The notes below the pieces were generated by a model. The model was not told the origin of the DNA and did no database searches. It was given only the letters and a program-made list of their open reading frames with translations. The position numbers and the translations under genes were made by a program. A stretch of 64,000 bases of DNA from Sambucus nigra (taxonomy: Eukaryota > Streptophyta > Magnoliopsida > Dipsacales > Adoxaceae), in contig OX422221.1 in assembly GCA_949130495.1 (NCBI GenBank), positions 476,861,159-476,925,158 of the forward strand, written 5' to 3'. The first letter of the stretch is position 1, and each line of letters begins with the position of its first letter. This document shows, piece after piece, positions 47,460-58,837 of this stretch.

Positions 47460-48955
47460 GATCAATTTATGAGGGTAACATCTTAATTTGATGACCTCAG
47501 ACCTTAAACATCGTTAATTTGGCGACAGGTTCTGAGGTGAAATATCACATTTGCATGACCTCAAACCTTAAACATTATTAATTTTGTGAAAATTTATGGG
47601 GGTAACATCTTAGTTTGATGACCTCAGCCCAACATCATAATTTGGTGACAGGGTCTGAGGTGAAACATCACAGTTAGATGACCTTAGACCTTAAACATCA
47701 TTAATTTGGTGAAAATTTATGGGGGTAACATCTTAGTCTGATGACCTCAGGCCTTCAACATCATTAATTTGGTGACAGGGTCTGAGATGAAACATCATAT
47801 TTGGATGACCTCAGACCTTAAACATCATTAATTTGGTGAAAATTTATGGGGGTAAAATCTTAGTTTGATGACCTCAGACCTTCAACATCATTAATTTGAC
47901 GACAGGGTTTGAGGTGAAACATCATAGTTGGATGACCTCAGACCTTAAACATCATCATTTGATGATAGGGTCTGAGGTGAAACATCATAATTGGATGTCC
48001 TCAGACCTTGAACATCATTAATTTGGTGAAAATTTATGAGAGTAACATCTTAGTTTGATGACCTCAGACCTTCAACATCATAATTTGGTGACGGGGTGTG
48101 AGGTGAAACATCATAGTTGGATGACCTCAAACCTTGAACATCATTAATTTGGTGAAAATTTATTTGGGTAACATCTTAATTTGATGACCTCAGACCTTCA
48201 ACATCATAATTTGGTGATAAGGTCTGAGGTAAAACATCATAGTTGGATGAACTCAGACCTTAAACATCATTAATTTAGTGAACATTTATGAGGGTAACAT
48301 CTTAGTTTGATGACCTCAAACCTTCAACATCATAATTTAGTGAAAATTTATGGGGGTAACATCTTAGTTTAATGACCTCAAACCTTCAACATCATAATTT
48401 GGTGAAAGGGTCTGAGGTGAAACATCATAGTTTGATGACCTCAGATCTTGAACATCATTAATTTGGTGAAAATATATAGGGGTGACATCTTAGTTTGATG
48501 ACCTCAGACCTTCAACATCATAATTTAGTGACAGGGTCTAAGGTCAAACATCATAGTTAAATGACCTCAGACCTTGAACATCATTAATTTGGTGAAAATA
48601 TATGAGGGTAACATCTTAGTTTGATGACCTCAGACCTTCAACATCATAATTTGGTGATAGGGTTTGAGGTGAAACATCATAGTTGGATGACCTCAGACCT
48701 TGAACATCATTAATTTGGTGAAAATTTATGAGGGTAACATCTTAATTTGATGACCTTAGACCCTCAACATCATAATTTGGTGATAGCGTCTGAGGTAAAA
48801 CATCATAATTGGATGAACTCAGACCTTAAACATTATTAATTTGGTGAAAATTTATAAGGGTAACATCTTAGTTTGATGACCTCAAACCTTCAACATCATA
48901 ATTTGGTGAAAATTTATGGGGGTAACATCTTAATTTAATGATGAAGACACCGTTA
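47460..48955. repeat. Tandem hairpin-repeat array of Tat copy B (~125-bp unit, ~13 starts)
   Basis: Same unit family as 29612-30362 but expanded. Unit starts (GGGTAACATCTTA) occur near 47469, 47599, 47721, 47849, 48038, 48163, 48290, 48355, 48478, 48604, 48728, 48868 and 48918. Spacing is mostly 122-130 bases, with one of 189 and two of 50-65, fitting gain or loss of half-units. Most units keep GACCTCAGACCTT and a (G)GGTCTGAGGT arm, so the hairpin potential is maintained though less perfect than in copy A. Confidence 0.9.
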
Positions 48956-49152
48956 TATGTTGGCTTCAGACCTTAATACAAATACGGTTTCATGACATAT
49001 AAAACCATTCAAGGAACATTCATCAAAAGAAGCAAAGCCCTCTTCAGAGGATGATATTGCATGACGATAAGAATTACAAGTCAAAATTCACAAGAGAATG
49101 TTATCAGAAGTTATGAAGTTAAGGATTAACAAAAATTACAAAGCTTCACAAA

Positions 49153-51580
49153 TTATGGCCTACGGGTTTGCAGCCATAGGGTTGGTAACCTTGGCCTGAT
49201 CATTTTGGCCGACAGTGGTAACCTCAGCCCAATTGTCTTGGGGTTGACATCCTCAGTCCCTGTGGCTTTCGGCTGAGCAGTCTCTGCAGGGGCAGCACCT
49301 CCTTCCTCCTCCACCTCTTGTAGGGCTTGAGCAAACTGAGGGTTAGCATAGCCCAGACCAATGAAATCCAAAGCTGCAAGGCTCCCTGACTCCTTCTCTT
49401 TTATGATCGCCCATTTACCAGTGGCCTTAACACCTCTTTCGAGGTATTCAAAGCCAAAGTTAATAAATTCATCAGAGACCTTGTAGTCATCTAAGATCAT
49501 CTCTGAAGTATCTTCAACTGCAGCCTTCACTACATCGTTAACCTTTTATTGGAGGGCATCATCCTTGGCCTTCATAGTAGAGTTATGGTCATTCTTGAGT
49601 TGGGGAATCTCCTTTTCCATATGCTTAGCCTTAGTCTCAGACCCTGCAAGAGCAGCCTTTAGACGTTCCACCTCAGCATTCAAAGAAGCTTGAACCTTCT
49701 GGGCCTCTTTCCCCTTCTCAATGAGGGGAAGCTTTCTTATAGTCCAATCGATAAACTAGTGCATTGTGATAATACCCTGTAAAATAGAATCAGATACATG
49801 AGTTAAGGAGTTAATAAAATTCAAGGCCGAGGTTACACTTAAGAATAAAATTTGCTTGTATTACTTGGATTGACCTATGGAGGAAAAACTCGTCCAATAG
49901 AGGGGTATCCAAAGAACGACAGAAGCGTTTGTCAGCATCGATCATCACAGAGCCGATGGAATCCATGGCCTTCATACTTTGGCATATGAGGTTATCGCTG
50001 ATTTTTAACTGCTCCAGACGAGCAGCTAGTGCATCATCAGTTAAAATAGGGATGGCGCGATCTCCCTTAGAGGCTTTTCTCTTCCTCCGATCCTCAGGGG
50101 AAGCAGCGGTGGATTTCCTCTTTTTTGAAGCATCGGCCTTAGAAGAGGTTAGGGGAGGAGGAGGTTCATTTAGGCCTGCTTTCTTCACCAGCATGACTAA
50201 ACTTGGGGCCGACATTTCCCAAAGGTCATCTGAGACTCCTTCGAGGCATTCTGTAAAAGAAAGGTATGAGTTAAAAGATAATAGACATAGTAAATTCAGA
50301 AGTACAACTTGTTGAAAAAATAATGTAACTTACGAAGCTCAGTTAGGGGACTCCCCCAAGGCTAGTCTCAGAGAGATAGTAAGGGTTCATAAGATGCTCG
50401 TACTTGACCAGATAACCAAGCTCCCCCTGATCTTGAAGGTCTTTAACCTTTTATAGGTTATCCTGTCTTAACCAAAGGTCGACTTTGGCAGCCAGTGACA
50501 GTTTTCCCCACCTCATAGGGGTCCTCGGCTCTAGTGATGAAGAGGGGGTACAAGTACCATACTCCCATGCCCCTGAGATGAAGAAGTATCGTGGTTTCCA
50601 GTTATGATTTGAGGTCAGGGTAACCAACAACATCTTCTTATCAGACTTCCTAGCTAAGAAGTCTTAGTAGCTAGGGTGGTTCCTGGCAGAGGATGGCACA
50701 TACCACCCAATGAAGACCCTGAAGGGAAGGTCTGAATGATGGACTGCCCTCCATAAGACGATGACTCCATTCATCACTCTCCCAGCATTTGGGGATAATT
50801 GGGAAGGGTCTAGGTTAATATGGGATAATATGGCTCTAATTATTGAATGGAGGGGGAGATGAAATCCTAACTTAAACATCTGCTCATATAAACAGATTTC
50901 CCCATCTCGGCCACCAAATGCCCTCTCATCCCCAGAGGTCTCATAAGCCTAATAGAGGGACTTATAGCATAAAGGTGCCTAAACGCTAACAAATCGAACT
51001 CAGTGACAGTACTCTCTATCTCGACTGCCTCCGAGGTATCAACATCACTTTCACGACCATCATCCTCATCCCAATCAATATCGGCCTAGACAGGTGTAGG
51101 AATAACTCCAGGGAACCTTTGAGCGAACTCAGCCCCCGTGGCGGCCGACAGAGGAATAGCATTAATAATTAGGGGAACAGCCACACTCGGTCCCATAACT
51201 TCAACATCATAAGAAGTCCCTGAGGTTCTAGAACCATTGTGGTACGAGGCGCGACTTTTGACCTCGGCCTGATCACGGACCAGATCTTGCCTAATGGAGA
51301 AATCCATTGCCTCTTGGAACGAATCTACAGATATAGGGTCGGAGGTGGACGACTCAAACTCAGACATAGGAGAGGGATCAATTCGATCCCCTGATGTCTT
51401 AGCAGTCTCAGCTGGTTCAGGGTACACCACCTTCAGAGGTGGAGGAAATATAGGTCTAAGGGGAAAGGCCTCAGCCCTACGAGCTTCCTCTTGGGCTAGC
51501 TCTATCTGCCTAATTTTTATGAAAGTCATCTCTCTAAGAGAAGGGAAATCCTCAAAAAGCTTATACAAAGGTCTGAGCAT
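49153..51580 (-). pseudogene. Antisense Transposase_28-like gene with two introns, Tat copy B
   Basis: Exon 1 runs 51580-50334, exon 2 50250-49865, exon 3 49776-49153. Intron 1 (50251-50333, 83 nt; GTAAGT..TTTTACAG) and intron 2 (49777-49864, 88 nt; GTAATA..TTTTACAG) sit at the same places as in copy A. The N-terminus is open for about 165 codons (MLRPLYKLFEDFPSLREMTF onward, with a Pro/Ser/Glu-rich linker). The family segment FKLGFHLPLHSIIRAILSHI..PSQLSPNAGRV lies at 50790-50879. The exon 2 linker has KKRKS and DRRKRKASK basic clusters. Exon 3 repeats the coiled coil and FGFEYLERG..GLGYANPQFAQAL, with a frameshift in the acidic tail. There are fewer stops than in copy A. Function unknown. 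Confidence 0.78.
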
Positions 51581-51971
51581 AGGAGGACGAGAGTACACTT
51601 AAGACTCCAAATCACAAACAAACAACTTGGAACAACCTAAGCTAGGATTAAAACCTGGTTTTGATATTTTTTGAATGAAGAACAGCTAAGAAAAATGGGG
51701 ACTAGAAAACTCAAAATGTCACCGGAAAACTTATAAGCTTGCTGGAAAATAAGAACTGTCGCCGGAGTATGCAAGAAATAGAAAAATAAAGCTGAAAATG
51801 GAAAGACGAGATGAAAATAGTACCTGAAGAAATGCGAGATGAAGAAAGGGAGGGTTAAAAATTAAGAAAAACCAAAAAACCCAACAGAAGTGGAGCTCTT
51901 GAAGGGAGAGGGCACAGAAAACTCAGGCGAGGAAATGAAAAGAAACGAAAAGGAAAGAGAGGGGAAAAGGG

Positions 51972-51979
51972 TTTAAATA
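51972..51979 (-). promoter_or_regulatory. Possible TATA box of the antisense gene, Tat copy B
   Basis: Minus strand TATTTAAA about 390 bases upstream of the antisense start codon, inside the element and before the 3' LTR. If real, the antisense gene has its own internal promoter rather than using the LTR. Confidence 0.35.
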
Positions 51980-52166
51980 CCCAAACCATACTGGCACAAG
52001 TCCCAAGGCCCATCATTGCCTTGGGATCCCAAAAGGCGAACATCATTGAACTTGTCAGGCACGCTATCCAGTTCAGTAGTTGACACTTGTCAAATTAATG
52101 CTAGCACGCGAGGAAAAATAGCTTCGGAGTGGCATACCCCTTAGTCACCTATTTACCTAGGTAACT

Positions 52167-52182
52167 AAGGGCTAGGGGTGAT
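52167..52182 (+). promoter_or_regulatory. Polypurine tract of Tat copy B
   Basis: AAGGGCTAGGGGTGAT immediately before the LTR start, identical to copy A. Confidence 0.75.
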
Positions 52183-53226
52183 TGATATGCCCAAAGTGTA
52201 CCTGACAGCTCAGAGGCACCAACCTCGGCCATCAAGATGGCCGAGGTAATAAGGGCTCGAGACTGACGATCAGTGATCTCGTCCAACATAAGGTCGGCTA
52301 CGGCCGACGTTGCTAGTTATCCCTCAATCAGGCAACAACCGAGGTCTTCATAACTCATGGGGTCAGTTATCCATCAGGTCGTCCATAGCAGACATCACAT
52401 CTACCTCATACACTAACCTCGGCTGCGCATCAGACGAGGTCTGCAGGGACTCGTGGGTTCAACCATCCTCCAACAACAGTATCGGCGCTGATCGACATTA
52501 CAGTCAACGGCTGAGATTAGTAGCATTACATGAGGGAACCATCTGGAACTCCTATTATTGGCCCAATCCGACACTACAACTCTTCTGACCTAACCTCGGC
52601 TAGCTTTCCTGGTCGAGATCATCATGAATAGCCTCAGATGAGGCAACAGTCAAACTTTATTAACCTCGTACTCTTCCAGGTCGAGGTTATTCCAGTCAAG
52701 GGCAAGGCCGAGCATTTATAAGCATATGTAAGGATAGGAACGCGTGGGTAAAATCAGTTGTAACCGAATCAATCCCCCCACGTGGGGGAATATTTCATCA
52801 TCATTCTCTATATGTGATAGTGACATATGTCTTCATCAGATTGGCTAGATCAACATACACATGCTCATTTCATGCATGGGTGGTACATTACACCCCCCAA
52901 ACACTATATATACTTGCCTTCTCCTACCTTGAGAGGGGGATATAAAAAAAAATAACAACCCTAGCTGAAATTCTGTCCAATTATACTGTAAAGAGAGAAA
53001 GATTGAGAGATTCCATCCATGGCCGTTAGTGCCTTATTCCGATGACTTTATTCACTCACTTTCACAGTGGGCATAGGCCTAATTGGCTGAACCACTTATA
53101 TATTAGTGTTCATCCTCTTCTCCTCATATCAATCTCTTATATTTAGTATATACTTGAGATGCCATTATTATCACTGATTTGAGCTTACAAACACCTTGAA
53201 GGGTGGTGTTATTTCCAGCATCATCA
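52183..53226 (+). repeat. 3' LTR of Tat copy B, complete (1044 bp)
   Basis: Starts TGATATGCCC and ends AGCATCATCA. Contains the best-preserved G-box palindrome (CCCCCACGTGGGGG, 52775-52788), a TATA box near 52908, and a near-perfect hairpin at 52222-52247. It is related to, but clearly diverged from, the LTRs of copy A. Confidence 0.92.
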
Positions 53227-55352
53227 GTGATACATGAGGAAATGGGGGGTTTAGAAAAATTGGAACATTAGAAAATTAGATAATTTTGAAAAAAATTGAA
53301 AATTAGGAAGTTGTAAAATTGAAAAATTAGAAATTGGAAATTTGGAATATTGGACTCGAGTCTCGGGTTTTTAATCCGAAATACCTACGTAATCTATAAA
53401 GGCATAAAAGTCCATGTAGTTTACTTGCGACATAAGGGTGGGGTTTATCTGATAGATTCGAATGGGATTTTATTATAGGGGGTGTGTGTGTGTGTAAAAA
53501 TGTGTTTTTGTTTTTGAAATGTGTGATGGATAATCCCGTTCGGAATTTATGAGTGTAACCCTCTTTTGGTTTGTCTTTCATTTTTTATTGAAAATAAAAT
53601 ATGTGCAATATACTAATAAAAGTGTAAGATGTTGATGTGTATGAACTAAAATAAGAACTAGATTATGAATCTAATGTAATTTAATACAAAAATAAGATAT
53701 TTAAGTAGAGAGGGAAGGATTTGGACATTCTTTGAAGCTTGATCTTCGATCTTGGATGAACTCCCTTGAATGTGAGATGAAGATTGAATGAGAGAGAATG
53801 TTATTTTGGCAAATTGGGTGTGAAAAAAATGGGAATGTAAGCTTGAATGGAACTTTACATAGAGGAACTTCACTGATTTCGAGAGAATGTTATTGAGATC
53901 ACTGATGATGATGGATCTAAGGTGTGTTATTAAAGTGAGGTAAAGAACTCTATTTATAGGTTAGGGGGGATACCGATCAACATGTCCCTATCCCTACCCA
54001 TTGGCAGGTGACCCTACACACATTCCCGATAGGTAGGGAAATAGACCTATGAATTGGCAGACGCGTGCAGATTTTTTTGAAAAATAATTATAGAACTCAA
54101 TCCGCTGATCCAAATCATGCATGGGGAATACCATTAGAAAGGTAATTTAGATACTTTCAAGAGTCATTTCGACCTTTCCTGGGTCTGGGAGTTGATTTTG
54201 GGTCAAATGTGGCTAGGAAGCGCACGTCAGTCCTTTGGACACGAAATCGCTGGACGGAAACAGATCGTTCATCCACATGGTAAGTTAAAATTGCGCATAG
54301 TGAGGAGCATGGGAAATTTTATGATATTTACTTCAACATTCAAAAGAGCTTTGCTTGGTTTGAAAAGTTAACCTTGGTCAACTGGGGCTCGAAAGCGCCC
54401 GATGGCATCTCGTAGTAAAAGTGATCGTTCATCCGTACCGTAAGTCAGAACCATGCACGGGGTAGATCGTTGGAAAGGGTATTTAGTGACCTTCAGAGAT
54501 TCATTTATTCTCATTCCAGATGAAGAGATGAACTTGGTCAAACAGATCCCGGGAGCACCCGGTGGCCTCCAAATCAATTTTTGGGGGAAAATGAATTGTT
54601 CGTCCGAACGGTTATGATGTTTCATGAACGAGATTGACCATTAGAAAGGGTTTTCAGTTAACTTTGAAGATTCAAAGATCTTTCTCTTTGAAAATGAAGG
54701 TGATTGGGGTCAAATCGGGTCCCGGGAGCGCCCGGTGGCCTCCAGATTGATTTTCGATAGTAAAATGGGTCGTTCGTCCCAACCGTTATGTCGATTCGCA
54801 CATGGGGTGGACTGTTGGAAATTGAATTTTGAGACTTTTAATATTCAAAAAGCATTCTCTTTGATGATAGAGTTGATCGGAGTCAAATGCGGCCTTAAAG
54901 AACCCAATTCTACGGGCTTGATTAGAAGTGACCAATTATAAAGGTCAAAGCTAATTCTGCGGGGTTAAGTAGAAGTGAAAAATTCTATGGGTAAAAGACA
55001 ATTCAGAGGGATTAAGTAGAAACAAACAATTCTAAGGGTCAAAGCCAATTCTGTGGGTTTAAGTAGAGATGACCAATTCTTCGGGTCGAACCAATTCTGT
55101 AGGCTTAAGAAGAGATGACAAATTTTGTGGGTCAAAGCCAATTCTGAGGGCTTAAGTATAAGTGACAATTCTGAGGGACAAAGACAATTATGAGGGCTTA
55201 AGATAGAGATAACCAATTCAGCGAGTTGAAGAAAATTTTATGGGCTTAAGTAGAGATGAGTAATTTTACGGGTTGAATGCAATTATGCAGGCTTGAGTAG
55301 AAGCGACCAATTCTAATGGTCGAAGCCAATTTAGTGGTCTTAAGTTTTCTCA
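53227..55352 (+). repeat. Ogre-like LTR region with two internal tandem arrays
   Basis: It ends TTTTCTCA at 55352, just before a primer-site-like motif. A TATA box (TATTTATA, 53951-53958) lies within. Array 1 (about 54075-54900) has five units of 155-176 bases marked by CGTTCATCC/CGTTCGTCC and GAGCGCCCGGTGGCC words. Array 2 (about 54913-55346) has nine to ten units of about 47 bases marked by GGGCTTAAGTAGAGATGACC. Long LTRs with internal tandem repeats are typical of Ogre elements. The left end is not defined; it may lie beneath or beyond the Tat insertion. Confidence 0.6.
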
Positions 55353-55360
55353 AGGAAATT

Positions 55361-55378
55361 TGGGGACTCCACTAGGGA
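55361..55378 (+). promoter_or_regulatory. Ogre-type primer binding site (tRNA-Arg-like), probable
   Basis: TGGGGACTCCACTAGGGA resembles the TGGCGACTCC..GGGGA primer sites of Ogre elements, with one mismatch at the fourth base. Its direction implies a plus-strand 5' LTR to its left, opposite to the pol at 58834-64000. Confidence 0.55.
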
Positions 55379-55939
55379 TATGTATCTTATGGTTCCACTG
55401 TGGATATGAGTGTTATAAAAAAAATTCAAGGTGAAAAGTTATTAAATTTCATTTGGTATTTTTAGGAATTTTCTAAGGATTTTTTAGGATTTTCTGGTAT
55501 TTTTAGAGAATTTTTGTACAAAATTTTAGAAAAGGTGCCGACCAATATGGTTTGAAGGGTGACAAACGGCAGTGGTACGATCTTTTAGGGTACCTCGGGC
55601 AGGTGGAGGGACAATGTCAATCTGTGGCTCAATGTTGATGATAGGGCCAACTTGGAATTGAGGGTTGGGGCGCCCCTTGCACTGGGCAGCGAGAATTCCT
55701 TCGACTCATTAGAGATTGTTGCGGATGAGAGGACCCTCTTGCGTGAGCCATCGCATCATTTTTCTTCTAAGGTTGTGAACCATGGCGTCTATCTAAGTAC
55801 TGATGACCTTTGGTATTCTTTTCTTTTTCCTTGGTGGTATTTCCTTATTTCTTGAATTTCGACAAGGTTTTTTTTCTTTTTGTTGTTGATAGTCTTATGT
55901 CTCTATGTTAACTCTGCATGCTTGAGGAACAACGGGGCT
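55379..55939 (+). other. Leader upstream of the PMD gene
   Basis: T-rich to 55540, then a possibly coding part (55545-55855, with LRVGAPLALGSENSFDSLEI) whose family I do not recognise. It could be an upstream exon of the PMD gene. Confidence 0.35.
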
Positions 55940-57655
55940 TAGGAACGTTTAGGAGAACCTTCCTTTGGTGGTGCGTTAGGTGGTGTCATCAGCTGATTTT
56001 AGGAGACTGGCATCTGTACTAGATGAGACGCCTCGTTCTAAAGTTGTTCTTTATAATCTAAGGAAGAGGTGTTGGGATACCACCCACACCTTTCACTTTA
56101 TCTTTGGGGAAATGACGGTGACTCCCATAGATGTGCAGTAGTTATTGGGACTAGACTGTGAGGTGGTGCGTATTGAGGTGGATATTTGAGTGTGACGCCA
56201 ATGATGTTATGGCGGCATTAGGTGATGTGGTAAGGGCAGTGTCTGGGGAATCTCTTCGTTTGTCTCTTCTGAGGTATTTATTGTTGAGTAGTAGGATTGA
56301 TGAGGATGACGAGGTGTAGGTGCGGTAGATGGCCCGTTTATTTATTTCTATTGGTGTTGGGGGGTTTCTTGGTGGCGATAAGTGGCGACGTTGTCCACTT
56401 GTGGTTTTTGCCTTTTCTGAGGGTGTTTTTGAACGTCTCTCTTTGTAAATGGGGGAACATGACCTTGGTGACCTTTTATCCTTCTCTAGATACATTTAGC
56501 CAGTTCTGCCGGTAAACTTTATTGGAGCCACGTATCTTATAGAGGTCTTCTTTATTTTGAGCATGTTGCACTATGCATTCACAGTTTTCCTTTATTCATT
56601 TTATTCTTGATTTATTAGTTTCTATTGTAGATATGGTTTTATGAGGTGATTGGGTCTAACACCCAATTCATATCTTTGAAGGATGAGTCTGTTGAGGACT
56701 TATGTCGGATGTATTGATGGCGAAGGTCCAACCAGTCGAAAAAGTCTATTACTTTGGAGAAGGTGCATCAAGTCTTGAACGGCCTAACGAGTGAGCGGGT
56801 AAATCTTTCTTTCTCTTATGAGATCATTTTTCCTTTATGATGTTATATAGGGGATGGTCATTCAACACACGGGGTTGATTAGGGATAGCATGCATATGCG
56901 ACATTTTTTGGTGCATGAGTTTGGATACTACTGGTACCTCAGGGAGAGAGTAGTAAGGCATGTTATGAAGGATGAGGTTGTAGTGCCACTGTCAAGGCCC
57001 CCAATGTATATGAGGCGAGGGAGGAAGACGGCGGATGATATGCGGGTAGTGGCGATTATGGGCAATCCTTACTCATCCTATACTAATACTGTGGCAGTGT
57101 ATAATTACTTGGACTTTGGGTTGAGATGGTTGATGTCGCTCAACATATATGACGTGATGCATCTCCCCCAGGTGGGTTCGAGCCGAACGATGGGGTCTTC
57201 CCACAGCACAGGTGGTGTGTCGGCATTAGCGGAGGCGATGAACTCAGAGGTTTCTTTTGTGCTGATGGACCCTCCTTCTTATAACATCCGACAGGCTGAT
57301 ATAAGGTTGGCATGTTTGTTGCATCATCCTAATGCGATGGATTCAATTGTGTTGGGTTTGACTGAGGAGGTCCTTAAGCCACTGGTATACTTTTAATCTC
57401 GTTGACTTTTTGTTTTTCTAATTTCTTCCTTTGCCTCAAATTGACTTATTTTCTCTATTTTATTTCACTTTGCAGTATATTCTGGTCTCCTCCACCTGAC
57501 TGAAGGATGTTCAGGATTGGATATTTCGAAGACCACCCACATTCGGGATAGTTCGTTCTTGTCTGGCGTCGTCTGAGAAAGAGTTTGTCTTGAGGAGTGG
57601 TGATACATCGTCTCATCACCGGGGGAAGAAAGCACGCCGTGGGGAAGGAAGTTCC

Positions 57656-57702
<47 letters not shown>

Positions 57703-57720
57703 GAGAGATATTGAAGTAAG
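55940..57720 (+). pseudogene. Plant mobile domain (PMD) gene with introns, broken
   Basis: The PMD signature lies at 56011-56185: LRKRCWDTTHTFHFIFGEMT then VTPIDV and LLGL, with a stop (TAG at 56139) between. Further PMD-like text follows (GDVVHLWFLPF; ATYLIE; IWFYEVIG). An intron at 56545-56630 (86 nt, GTCTTC..TTGTAG) joins TYLIE to IWFYEVIG in frame. A second at 57385-57475 (91 nt, GTATAC..TTTGCAG) joins LKPL to YILVSS in frame. 56854-57396 is open for 180 codons (VLMDPPSYNIRQADIRLA). A polyadenylation-like AATAAA is at 57819. PMD proteins occur in host genes such as MAIN and in many plant transposons. This copy is either ORF1 of a plus-strand Ogre or an antisense passenger of the minus-strand Ogre to its right. 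Confidence 0.65.
57658..57699. repeat. (GA)n microsatellite
   Basis: About 20 uninterrupted AG units inside the last exon-like part of the PMD gene. Confidence 0.95.
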
Positions 57721-58833
57721 TGGGTGAGAGAGAGAGAATGTAGGTGGATTCGGGATGAGTCCCATTATTTTTTCTTTATTTCCTACAAAATCGATGTAAC
57801 ACAAAAAATATCTATGCAAATAAAATGAAGTTTCTGTTCAATTTTTTTTATTTTTAATTACTTAATGCACTTGCTCTTTTTACTTTGTTGTTGAGACCGC
57901 AAAAAGGATTAAAAATAATTTGAGAGAGAATTTATTTCAAAAAATAAGATAAGTAAAAAGTGTAAAGAGAAGAACATTTGAAATTATTTGTGAATAGAAG
58001 TTATTTTTATTGAGTTTTTTGGTTTTGACAAAAAAGGATAAAGGGAAATTCCCAAAAATAGAGGAAGTTTGTGGGAAAATGTAGTTGCCAAGATGTTGGA
58101 TATAGAGACTAGACAAAGGTGGTTCGCCATATCGGACACATTGGAGGGAGGTGCTGTGGTTTTCCCCAAGCTAGTATGGTCTTATCGTTCTATGGAGCAT
58201 CTGCGGCACTTTATTCAGGCAGGGAAAGTTTGGGGACCCCATGATGAGGGTGATCATAGGGATGGTTCCTCTGTAAGCTACGGGTAGGACCCCTGGGAAG
58301 TTTATTTGTGAAGCATTTGCAATGGGTATTTGGTTGTATTTCTGGTTATTCTAGTTGTGGGAATAAATTTGGGAGGGTAATTTTAGGTGTAGTGGGGCTT
58401 GTTTTTTGTTTGGTTTGGAAAGGGAAGTTGTTTGACTCCCTAAGTTGATGTAATTGTACTGGAATTTTCAAATAGTGGAGTAAAAAAAAATTTGATCTTC
58501 TAATTGTGCCTCTCGATGAGTTTTTGCATTTGAATTACATATACCAATCGCTAAGGTATAAATAATCCTTTTGCCCATGTTTATTATAAAATGAACTGTC
58601 ATTATCAGGGATAAGAAAATAATAGCATTTTATAAAAAAGAAGGGGGCCATGCTCATGTAAAGAAGATGAGTTGCCTATGTACCTCTGATGGTTTTGAAA
58701 AAATTTTGAAGTTTATTTTTTAAAGTAAGAAGATTTTTTAGAGGATCAGGATCCACGTAGTTCTTAGTATAGGTAAATGATTTTTTTAGAATATAATGGA
58801 GATGATAAGAGTTGTGGCGCGCCGATATTTTGA
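57721..58833. other. Spacer between the convergent PMD gene and Ogre pol
   Basis: AT-rich in 57780-58040 and 58440-58800. One open frame at 58069-58287 (DIETRQRWFAISDTLEGG) looks moderately coding-like but matches no family I know. No tandem hairpin array like that of the Tat elements is present. Confidence 0.5.
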
Positions 58834-58837
58834 ACTA

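Larger units (their letters stand above)
41051..53226 (+). mobile_element. Tat-lineage retrotransposon, copy B, 5' LTR truncated
   Basis: Same family and same order as 22440-34539: partial LTR, primer site, gag, protease, RT, RNase H, archaeal-type RNase H, integrase, hairpin-repeat array, antisense intron-bearing gene, polypurine tract, complete 3' LTR. The 5' LTR keeps only its last 209 bases (41051-41259, matching 53018-53226). No target duplication is detectable: CATTTCA lies before the truncated start and GTGAT follows the 3' end. Genes are broken, but the lesions differ from those of copy A. Confidence 0.92.

Noticed and set aside
53227..53231. GTGAT as target duplication of Tat copy B
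   Set aside because: The bases before the truncated 5' end (TTTCA) do not match, and the original left end is missing.
58069..58287. 72-codon plus-strand frame as a gene
   Set aside because: Coding-like composition, but no recognisable family and no supporting context.
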